A stretch of 8,494 nucleotides of DNA from Phycisphaerae bacterium. Lineage in GTDB: Bacteria > Planctomycetota > Phycisphaerae > UBA1845 > Fen-1342. Positions 1-5,598 of the stretch are shown here, in pieces (within the stretch, counting starts at the first letter, position 1; each line of letters starts with the position of its first letter). The stretch is from contig JALHOX010000195.1 in assembly GCA_022842805.1 (NCBI GenBank), forward strand, positions 1 through 8,494, given 5' to 3'. Below the pieces are notes generated by a model. The model was not told where the DNA came from and did not search any database. It saw only the letters and a list, made by a program, of their open reading frames with translations. Both the position numbers and the translations under genes were made by a program.

Positions 1-593
1 CGCAGGAAAGTCACGCTGCACTTTTCGCATTTGCCGTCGGTCATGATCGCGATGGAGCAGCCGGTGCATTTCTCCTCATTGGCGATGGCCTCGCTGAGCA
101 TCTTTCGGGCGATGTAGGCGTTGCCGTAGGCGTCTTTGCCGGCGTACTTGCGCTGGGTGACGAAGCCGACATCGTGATCGCCGCCGCAGCGGCCGTCGAT
201 TTCCCAGGCCCGCGCGCAGGCCTTGCAGGGGAATTTGGTGGTCGGGGGCAACGGTTCGCCGGCGGCCAGCCAACTGCCGTACTGCGAGCGATAGGCAACG
301 CCCTTCTGGTACCAGAGCTTGCACTTATCGCAGGCGCCGTTGGCGGCGAGGGCGGTCTTGCAGCCGTCGCAGGTCAGCTTGGCGGGATCGACCTTTTCGC
401 CGACGGTGATCGCATGCAGCTCGCGGTTCTTAACTTCGACGCCGAAGGCGTAGCCGTGCTTGCAGCTCTCGCACCAGCCGTTGGTTTCTTTTTCGGTGAT
501 GCAGCATGGCTTTTCGGCCATCGCGACTGCGCCGGCGGACAAGAGGGCGAAGACGATGGAAGCGAAAGCGATTCGGGCGGGCGAATCATTCAT
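1..593 (-). CDS. Secreted Cys-rich protein with tandem zinc-ribbon-like units (partial, runs off left edge)
   Basis: I do not recognise this as a named family. The frame opens at an ATG at 593 and stays open to the window edge, giving 197 residues without a stop, so the C-terminus is missing. The start is supported by AGGAG at 605-601, seven bases upstream. Residues 1-24 look like a Sec signal peptide (hydrophobic stretch about 8-24, ending Ala-Val-Ala), so the protein is probably exported. The mature part carries a repeated pattern CxxC-x9-CxxC: C75/C78/C88/C91 and C176/C179/C189/C192 are complete. The unit at 123-140 has C123/C126/C136, with Asp139 and His140 where the last Cys should be. 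The first has C31/C41/C44 with Lys28 at the first position and an extra C30. The spacing points to zinc or other metal binding, or to disulfide-linked pairs in an oxidising compartment. Function is unknown. It is divergently oriented to the glycosyltransferase. Confidence 0.85.
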   Translation of the reverse strand, partial: MNDSPARIAFASIVFALLSAGAVAMAEKPCCITEKETNGWCESCKHGYAFGVEVKNRELHAITVGEKVDPAKLTCDGCKTALAANGACDKCKLWYQKGVAYRSQYGSWLAAGEPLPPTTKFPCKACARAWEIDGRCGGDHDVGFVTQRKYAGKDAYGNAYIARKMLSEAIANEEKCTGCSIAIMTDGKCEKCSVTFL

Positions 594-600
594 TATCGGA

Positions 601-657
601 CTCCTAATGCATGGCTTGAGACTGTCGAGCACCGGTGTCGGCTCTGGGAGAATTATA
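601..657 (-). promoter_or_regulatory. Candidate promoter -10 and ribosome binding site of the Cys-rich protein gene
   Basis: On the minus strand there is a perfect TATAAT at 657-652, placed so that the transcript would start near 645 and carry a leader of about 50 bases. AGGAG at 605-601 lies seven bases before the ATG at 593. I could not find a good -35 hexamer 16-18 bases upstream. The -10 overlaps the 8-bp palindrome ATACGTAT at 655-662, which may be chance or a small operator. Confidence 0.4.
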
Positions 658-710
658 CGTATGAAGTGGGTGCGGCGCTTTGCGGGGGGACGGAGAGCGG
701 GGCGGCTGAA

Positions 711-739
711 TTGACGCCGTCGCTCCGGCGATTTACTCT
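711..739 (+). promoter_or_regulatory. Candidate sigma-70-type promoter of the GT2 gene
   Basis: TTGACG at 711-716 (five of six bases of the -35 consensus) is followed after exactly 17 bases by TACTCT at 734-739. The latter keeps the three most conserved -10 positions (T1, A2, T6). Transcription would start near 746, about 48 bases before the ATG at 794. This is a consensus match only, and the weak middle of the -10 keeps confidence low. Confidence 0.35.
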
Positions 740-750
740 GATGGATTCAC

Positions 751-772
751 TGGACCTCCCGTAGGAGGACCA
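751..772 (+). promoter_or_regulatory. Leader hairpin that buries a strong AGGAGG upstream of the GT2 start
   Basis: TGGACCTCC at 751-759 can pair with GGAGGACCA at 764-772 around a four-base loop (760-763), giving a nine-base-pair stem with one A-A mismatch. The right arm contains most of AGGAGG (763-768), the best Shine-Dalgarno-like sequence in the gap. Its distance to the ATG at 794 is about 25 bases, too far for normal initiation, so it may not be the working site. The hairpin would sit almost at the 5' end of the transcript from the proposed promoter. Confidence 0.3.
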
Positions 773-793
773 CCGGCGCGGACTTGTGGGCAG

Positions 794-2332
794 ATGAACC
801 TGGCGGATTTCTGTAACGCGGCTCGGATAGCGTACTTAGCGGTGCTTGGCCTGCTTTGTATCTACGGGCTGCATCGCTGTTTTCTCGTCTGGACGTTCTA
901 TCGCGTCCATCGTCGGCCGCACCTGGCGGCGGGCCAATTCACCGAGTTGCCCAAGATCACCGTTCAACTGCCGATGTTCAACGAGTCGGAAGTGGCGGAG
1001 CGGGTGATCGAGAAGGCCTGCGCTCTGGATTACCCCGCAGATCGTCTGCAAATTCAGGTTTTGGACGACTCCACCGACTCCACCCAGGAAATCGCCCGGG
1101 CTGCGGTTGCGCGGATGCGCGCCGCCGGTCACGACGTGGTCTATCGCCATCGCACCCATCGCACGGGCTTTAAGGCCGGCGCTTTGGAGGAGGGGCTGCG
1201 CGAGGCGAGCGGCGAGTTTGTGGCGATCTTCGACGCTGATTTTCTGCCGCCGCCCTCGATTCTGCGCGACACGATCGACCACTTCGTTGATCCGAAGATC
1301 GGCATGGTGCAGACGCGCTGGGACCACTTGAACCGCGACGCATCGGCGTTGACGCGGGCGCAGGCGATCCTGCTCGATGGTCACTTCGTGATCGAACACA
1401 CCGCCCGCAATCGCTCGGGCCGCTACATGAGCTTTAACGGGACGGCCGGCATCTGGCGTCGGAAGACGATCGAAGAGGCGGGCGGCTGGCAGCATGACAC
1501 GCTGACCGAGGATCTCGACCTTTCGTATCGCGCGCAGCTCGCGGGCTGGCAGTTTGTCTTCAAGCCGCAGATCGCCGCACCGGCCGAGTTGCCGCCGGAG
1601 ATGAACGCATTCAAGGCGCAGCAGCATCGCTGGACGAAGGGCGGCGTGCAGACCTGCCTGAAGCTGTTGCCGCGTGTTTTCAATGAAGCGCCGTCGTGGC
1701 CGATCAAGCTCGAAGCGTGGTTCCACCTGACGAGCGGATTGGTCTATGTGTTGATGGTGCTGCTGACGCTGCTGCTGGGGCCGGCACTGCTCGCAAATCT
1801 GCTGCGACCGATCGATTCGATCTACTACACGATCTTCGAGGGGCTGCTCTTCACGGTGGGCTTCGGCTCGGCGACGGCGTTTTACTTCGTCAGCCAGCGC
1901 GAGCTCAATCGCTCGTGGTGGTCGATCATCTCGACATTGCCGGCGCTGCTCGCGGTCGGCACGGGCATCGCGTTTAACAACGCGATCGCGACGATCGAGG
2001 GGCTCTTCGGCAAGACGGGCGAGTTTGTGCGGACGCCGAAATTCGGCGCGGCGGCGAATCGGCCGACGGTGGCGGCGCGGGCGGCCTCGCGCGGACTGCG
2101 CGGGCGGAAGCGCTGGCAGGCCTGGGCCGAGTTGATTATCGCGTTTTATCTCGCGACCTGGCTCTTCATGCTGATTGGCCTCGATGGCTGGGTGCAGCGC
2201 GTGGCGATGGCGATCCCGTTCGTGCTGATCTTCATCGCGGGCTATCTGTACGTCGCGCTGGACACCTTCGCCGCCGCCTGGGCGCCGAACAAGCCGCTGC
2301 CTGCGGCGGTGCCGGCGCCGGTCGTCGCGTAG
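794..2332 (+). CDS. Processive family 2 glycosyltransferase, membrane bound (cellulose/mannan synthase-like)
   Basis: This 512-residue inner-membrane enzyme carries the full set of processive GT2 motifs: Asp91-Asp92 in DDSTDST, the metal-binding DAD at 147-149, the TED catalytic base region at 238-240 (TEDLDLSYR), and QQHRW at 276-280. One N-terminal hydrophobic segment lies at about 10-33. After the catalytic domain come about five more at roughly 308-337, 343-366, 375-397, 444-462 and 470-491. The cytosolic TGEFVRTPKFG element at 408-418 is typical of CslA/cellulose-synthase-like proteins. There is no PilZ domain, so no direct c-di-GMP control is evident. Family knowledge suggests it polymerises a sugar nucleotide (GDP-mannose or UDP-glucose) into a beta-linked glycan while exporting it, but the sugar cannot be read from sequence. 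The start is the only in-frame ATG before the first helix; the bases just upstream (GTGGGCAG) make a weak binding site. No BcsB/C-like partner is adjacent. Confidence 0.92.
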   Translation: MNLADFCNAARIAYLAVLGLLCIYGLHRCFLVWTFYRVHRRPHLAAGQFTELPKITVQLPMFNESEVAERVIEKACALDYPADRLQIQVLDDSTDSTQEIARAAVARMRAAGHDVVYRHRTHRTGFKAGALEEGLREASGEFVAIFDADFLPPPSILRDTIDHFVDPKIGMVQTRWDHLNRDASALTRAQAILLDGHFVIEHTARNRSGRYMSFNGTAGIWRRKTIEEAGGWQHDTLTEDLDLSYRAQLAGWQFVFKPQIAAPAELPPEMNAFKAQQHRWTKGGVQTCLKLLPRVFNEAPSWPIKLEAWFHLTSGLVYVLMVLLTLLLGPALLANLLRPIDSIYYTIFEGLLFTVGFGSATAFYFVSQRELNRSWWSIISTLPALLAVGTGIAFNNAIATIEGLFGKTGEFVRTPKFGAAANRPTVAARAASRGLRGRKRWQAWAELIIAFYLATWLFMLIGLDGWVQRVAMAIPFVLIFIAGYLYVALDTFAAAWAPNKPLPAAVPAPVVA

Positions 2333-2342
2333 GATCCGCTGA

Positions 2343-2379
2343 GCGGACCTTTTCGCGCCGGTCGACCAAAAAGGTCCGC
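2343..2379. terminator. Stem-loop between convergent genes, possible bidirectional terminator
   Basis: GCGGACCTTTT at 2343-2353 and AAAAGGTCCGC at 2369-2379 form a perfect 11-base-pair inverted repeat around a 15-base loop. The loop itself contains the palindrome GGTCGACC (2360-2367). The stem sits 10 bases after the GT2 stop and about 39 bases after the DUF1877 stop read from the other strand, where a shared terminator would be. Neither strand has a T-run after the stem, since the A/T pairs are inside it, so termination may be weak or Rho-assisted, or the stem may mainly protect mRNA ends. Confidence 0.5.
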
Positions 2380-2417
2380 ACAGCCGACCCTTCACGAGCG
2401 CAGCCGGTCGCCCCGCA

Positions 2418-3047
2418 CTACTCCAGCACGATCAACAATCCTTCTCCCGCATCGATCGTTCGCCCCAAGTCGGCCTTGAGCAGGTCGAAATACTCGGTGT
2501 ATTCCTCCAGTAGCTGGTCGCGATCCTCGTCCCAACAGCCGGGATAGATTTCGTTTTGCTCGAGCGCCGCGAGGTCGAAGCGGCGGTCGAATTCCTGTTC
2601 GTTGATCGCCAGCAGCACATCGCGAAAGCGGCCGACTTCCGCGAGTGTCAGGTAGCGGGCCGGGCCGTAGCCCAGATCCTCGCCCATTTCCTCGCCGCCG
2701 CTGAGTAGATAGCCGAAGGGCGCGGGAGCTTCGTCATTACGGCCGGTGAAGACGAAGTGCAGCCCGTGCCAGGCTTTCTCCAGCCCGCCGCGGACGGCGT
2801 CGGGGCGCGTCGCTGCGGGGCCGGCGTTGGAAGAGCCGCGCTGATCATCGTCGTCGTTTCGCGCGATCCGAGGAAAGGCGTTGCCCAGCCCCATCGCCGA
2901 CAGTTGCTGCTGCATTCGCTCCAGTAACCCGGTCGGCGCCGCGGAGAGCAGCTCCTCGGTGAAGAGCGATGAAGCGAGGTCGGGCTCGCGCCGCAGCCGC
3001 TCGACGGACGAATCCGGAATGGACACATATTGCAAGCGCATTCCCAT
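2418..3047 (-). CDS. DUF1877 family protein (YfbM-like)
   Basis: The product is 209 residues, soluble, with no signal peptide or membrane segment, and presumably cytoplasmic. It matches the DUF1877/YfbM pattern throughout: the opening MGMRLQYVSI, an Asp/Glu-rich N-terminal helix region, LEKAWHGLHFVFTG at 89-102, LLSGGEEMGEDLGYGPARYL at 114-133, EIYPGCWDED at 166-175, an EYFDLLK helix at 186-192, and the C-terminal GLLIVL strand. The central Trp-His-Gly-Leu-His and Gly-Tyr-Gly-Pro-Ala-Arg elements are the family's hallmarks. Biochemical function is not established for the family. The frame continues upstream to 3089, but AAGGAG at 3060-3055, seven bases before the ATG at 3047, and the family-typical start MGM fix the start here. 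A low-complexity acidic stretch (Asp65-Asp68) and the Gly/Ala/Pro-rich region 70-88 look like a lineage-specific loop. Confidence 0.88.
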   Translation of the reverse strand: MGMRLQYVSIPDSSVERLRREPDLASSLFTEELLSAAPTGLLERMQQQLSAMGLGNAFPRIARNDDDDQRGSSNAGPAATRPDAVRGGLEKAWHGLHFVFTGRNDEAPAPFGYLLSGGEEMGEDLGYGPARYLTLAEVGRFRDVLLAINEQEFDRRFDLAALEQNEIYPGCWDEDRDQLLEEYTEYFDLLKADLGRTIDAGEGLLIVLE

Positions 3048-3054
3048 GACCGGT

Positions 3055-3060
3055 CTCCTT
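3055..3060 (-). promoter_or_regulatory. Ribosome binding site that fixes the DUF1877 start
   Basis: AAGGAG on the minus strand lies seven bases from the ATG at 3047. This favours the internal ATG over the longer frame beginning at 3089. The stretch from here up to the terminator at 3281 (about 220 bases) contains no supported gene. A GATAAT at 3208-3203 is the only -10-like element I noticed, and it has no good -35. Confidence 0.7.
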
Positions 3061-3280
3061 CGCTCCTGAACTCGTAGACGACAGAGCACTTCCCCGGAAT
3101 GCCGCGACGACGCGCCGCGGGCAACGGGAAGATGCCAATTGCGGGGGCGGCGGGCAACGGCGACTTGGGTGGAGCCGGGGAAAAAGGTGCGAGCGTGCGT
3201 GAATTATCGGCGAAGCTGCCGAGAATTGTGGCGAGTTTGGGGTGATGTTGTGGGAGTGCCGCGGGGGGCGAGGACACTTT

Positions 3281-3324
3281 AAATAGAAAAGGCACGGACA
3301 AGCGCATCTGCGCTCGTCCGTGCC
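3281..3324 (-). terminator. Intrinsic terminator of the PEP-CTERM gene
   Basis: Read on the minus strand, the sequence from 3324 to 3291 folds into a stem of up to 16 base pairs (GGCACGGACGAGCGCA against TGCGCTTGTCCGTGCC). It is followed at once by the T-rich tract TTTTCTATTT at 3290-3281. The single non-Watson-Crick position is a G-U wobble in the minus-strand transcript but an A-C mismatch in the plus-strand one. That fits termination of the minus-strand gene, whose stop is at 3354. Confidence 0.88.
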
Positions 3325-3353
3325 TTGAAGAATCAATCAATCCGGCGAGTCGC

Positions 3354-4136
3354 TTACGCCCGGCGTCGCAGCGCGAGCGCCGTCAGGCCGATCATCATCG
3401 AAGCCAGCGAAGCCGGCTCGGGGATGTAGACCAGGCCCAGCAGGTTGCCGGTGCCGGTCGAGCCGACGGCGGTGGCGAGGCCGTTTTCGGGGTCGATGGT
3501 GTAGAGCGTGTCGGTGTTGTTATCCACCATGTAGATCAACCCGTTGTCGAAGTTGTAGGTGATTCCGTTCGGGTTGGTCGGGCCGCCGAGGCTGCCGATC
3601 AGCGTGAGCGCGCCGGTGGTGCGGTTGACGCTGTAGAAGCTGTCGGTGCTGCTGTTGGTGGCGTAAAGCGAATTGGTGCTCGGGTCGTGGACGAGGTTGG
3701 TGAAGCTCGTCAGGCCCGAGGTGCCGACCAGCGTTGCGGCGCCGGTGCTCGTGTTGATGCGATAGAGGCCGCCGTTATGCGACGACTGGCCCCACATCAC
3801 GCCCGAGGCCGCGTCCCACTCCAGGCCGTGCATGACGACCGCCGAGTCGCCATAGGCGCCGACGAGCGTGGCGGCGGCGCTGGGGACGTCCAGCGTGTAG
3901 AGCGAGTCGTTGCCGGTCGACGTGAGGTAGACCGTGTCGGTGGCCCGGTTGTAGGCCAGGCCGGCGGTTGTGCCCGCGTTCGACGATACGGTGCCGATCA
4001 GCGTCTTGGCGCCGGTCGTAATGTCGATTTCGTACAGGGCGCGGCTGCTGTCGACCGCGATCATGCGACCCGCCATCGCCGACGATGTGGCGAGTCCGGC
4101 TGCAATGGCGCAGCCCAGCGTAAGAAGTCTACGCAC
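3354..4136 (-). CDS. PEP-CTERM sorted exported protein with five propeller-like repeats
   Basis: The 260-residue product has an N-terminal signal peptide (about 1-22, ending Ser-Ala-Met-Ala). At the C-terminus is a PEP-CTERM signal: Pro239-Glu240-Pro241, a hydrophobic helix at about 243-256, then Arg257-Arg259. Such proteins are exported, then recognised and cleaved by an exosortase at the envelope; none is encoded here. Between them lie five repeats of a strand-turn-strand unit, LYxIDxxTGAxTLIG-like, beginning at residues 34, 79, 124, 167 and 211, a period of 43-45. Each is preceded by an aromatic strand such as GLAYNRATDTVYLT. This resembles beta-propeller blades of the DUF4394/NHL-like sort; ligand and function are unknown. 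The start is GTG at 4136, supported by AGGAGGA at 4150-4144 with seven bases of spacing. The gene has its own terminator and a candidate promoter, so it is probably monocistronic. Confidence 0.9.
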   Translation of the reverse strand: MRRLLTLGCAIAAGLATSSAMAGRMIAVDSSRALYEIDITTGAKTLIGTVSSNAGTTAGLAYNRATDTVYLTSTGNDSLYTLDVPSAAATLVGAYGDSAVVMHGLEWDAASGVMWGQSSHNGGLYRINTSTGAATLVGTSGLTSFTNLVHDPSTNSLYATNSSTDSFYSVNRTTGALTLIGSLGGPTNPNGITYNFDNGLIYMVDNNTDTLYTIDPENGLATAVGSTGTGNLLGLVYIPEPASLASMMIGLTALALRRRA

Positions 4137-4222
4137 TTCGTGCTCCTCCTCGAGTTTGGTGCGAATGCACGCGCCGCCGTCGGGTGGACGTTGGCGCTAT
4201 TCCTGTTCTCCCAACCCGTCAG

Positions 4223-4250
4223 ACTATCGGGCCGAGAGCCCCGAAATCAA
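4223..4250 (-). promoter_or_regulatory. Candidate promoter of the PEP-CTERM gene
   Basis: On the minus strand TTGATT at 4250-4245 and GATAGT at 4228-4223 are separated by 16 bases. Each matches four of six consensus positions. The transcript would start near 4216, leaving a leader of about 80 bases. It points away from the permease gene. Consensus match only. Confidence 0.35.
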
Positions 4251-4299
4251 TGCAATTTTAAGAAATGGTTCGGCATCCAATAAGGGAAGCCGGCGATTT

Positions 4300-4350
4300 G
4301 CCGAACGTCGGCGGACCCTTTGGCTCGCCGCCTCGGGGGCGGCGTTCGGC
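4300..4350 (+). promoter_or_regulatory. Structured leader upstream of the permease, with alternative hairpins
   Basis: GCCGAACG at 4300-4307 is perfectly complementary to CGTTCGGC at 4343-4350; allowing one G-U pair the stem extends to 11 pairs (4300-4310 with 4340-4350). Inside, CCGCC at 4328-4332 can pair either with GGCGG at 4310-4314 or with GGCGG at 4338-4342. The two small hairpins therefore exclude each other. The outer stem ends four bases before the AGGA at 4354-4357 that is the likely ribosome binding site. No known riboswitch class is claimed. Confidence 0.35.
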
Positions 4351-4368
4351 GATAGGATTTGATTTGTC

Positions 4369-5598
4369 ATGACATTTCTCAGCTCGTTTTTGGCCGCTTT
4401 TCTCGACCTTTGGCTGCAAAGCGCGCCCTATCTGCTGCTGGGGTTCGGCATCGCCGGATTGCTGCATACGTTTCTGCCGCCGGCCCGCGTCGCGGCGTGG
4501 CTGGGGGAGAAAAGCCCCTTCGCGGTGCTTCGAGCGGCGTTGATCGGGGTGCCGCTGCCGCTTTGCTCTTGCAGCGTGGTGCCGGTGGCGGCTCAGTTGC
4601 GACGGAGCGGCGCGGGTCGCGGAGCGACGACGGCGTTTCTCATCTCCACTCCCGAGACGGGCGTGGATTCGATTGCGATCACGTATGCCCTGACCGACCC
4701 GATCATGACCATCGCGCGGCCGATCGGGGCGTTCTTTAGCGCGACCGTGGGCGGCTATTTGCAGAATTGGCTCAATCCGGAAGGCGCGGCCGATCCCGCG
4801 CCGATCGCGGCGGCGGTCGGCGGTTCGTGTTGCAGCGCAAAGAAAGCGGCAGGCGAAATGCCGGCGTCGGCGGCCGACAAAGGTGGTTCGTCGGCCCGCG
4901 AGCCGTCGACTGCGCGCAAATCGATCACCGTTGCAAAGCGCATCGCGCTTGCGGCGCAGCACGGCTTTGGCACGCTGCTGGGCACGCTGGCGCTTTACCT
5001 TGTGGTTGGGTTTCTGATTGCCGCGGCGATCACCGTCGCGCTGGAACACTTCGAGCCGCTGCGGCTGGCGCTCGCGTCGCCTTGGGCGATGCTGTGGATG
5101 TTGCTGGCGGGTGTGCCGATGTATGTCTGTGCTTCGTCGGCGACGCCGCTGGTTGCCGTGCTCATTGCGCAGGGCTTGTCGCCCGGCGCGGGTCTGGTTT
5201 TCCTGATGTCCGGGCCGGCGACGAACGCCGCCACGATCGTCGTGCTGCGACAGATGCTCGGCACGCGCGGCGTCGCGATTTATCTGGCGGCGATCGCGGG
5301 CAGCGCGCTGCTGTGCGGGTTTGCGTTGAATGCGGTCTATGCGGCGTTGGGCGGGCCGCACTTTGCCCATGCCCATCACGCGGCGCACGAGCATGGGGCG
5401 ACGTTGAACTTGTTGAGTGTGGCGTCGGGGATCGTCTTGGCGCTGCTGATCGTGGCGGCGCTGTGGCGGCGCTATGCGGTGCGCTCGCCGCGCGTCGAGC
5501 CGTCGCCCGCGCCGGCCGGGTCGATCTCGCTGCCGGTGCGCGGCGCGAGCCAGATCACGCTGGCGACGGCGAGAAACGGCATGAGCGGCACGCGATAG
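4369..5598 (+). CDS. Permease, ArsP_1/UPF0718 type (SO_0444-like, putative metal efflux)
   Basis: The 409-residue protein is a two-half integral membrane permease. The first half (about 1-135) has hydrophobic segments near 8-35, 52-75, 84-107 and 110-130, with the family signature PLCSCSVVPVA (Cys66, Cys68). A cytoplasmic-looking linker at about 137-187 carries Cys154-Cys155. The second half starts near 190 and includes AGVPMYVCASSATPLV (Cys254), FLMSGPATNAATIVVL (278-293), a His-rich loop HFAHAHHAAHEH (331-342) and a last helix at about 346-366. PF03773-type permeases include arsenical exporters and SO_0444-type Cu/Zn efflux proteins. The paired Cys in the loop and the His cluster favour soft or transition metal export, but the substrate is inferred. 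The ATG at 4369 has only a modest AGGA 11 bases upstream. No ArsR- or MerR-type regulator is adjacent. The last 42 codons overlap the GT-C gene on the other strand; this tail has no membrane segment and is probably dispensable. Confidence 0.88.
   Translation: MTFLSSFLAAFLDLWLQSAPYLLLGFGIAGLLHTFLPPARVAAWLGEKSPFAVLRAALIGVPLPLCSCSVVPVAAQLRRSGAGRGATTAFLISTPETGVDSIAITYALTDPIMTIARPIGAFFSATVGGYLQNWLNPEGAADPAPIAAAVGGSCCSAKKAAGEMPASAADKGGSSAREPSTARKSITVAKRIALAAQHGFGTLLGTLALYLVVGFLIAAAITVALEHFEPLRLALASPWAMLWMLLAGVPMYVCASSATPLVAVLIAQGLSPGAGLVFLMSGPATNAATIVVLRQMLGTRGVAIYLAAIAGSALLCGFALNAVYAALGGPHFAHAHHAAHEHGATLNLLSVASGIVLALLIVAALWRRYAVRSPRVEPSPAPAGSISLPVRGASQITLATARNGMSGTR

Noticed and set aside
174..764. 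A 196-codon plus-strand frame at the left end
   Set aside because: It lies opposite the Cys-rich secreted protein, which has a signal peptide, regular Cys spacing and a good ribosome binding site. The Gly/Ala-rich plus frame has none of these.
836..2395. A 519-codon open frame on the minus strand opposite the GT2 gene
   Set aside because: It is Arg/Gln-rich, has no recognisable domain and lies antisense to a gene with complete GT2 motifs. Long shadow frames are expected at this GC content.
3048..3089. Longer N-terminus for the DUF1877 protein
   Set aside because: The 14 extra residues are Arg-rich and unlike the family; AAGGAG seven bases before the ATG at 3047 gives the better start.
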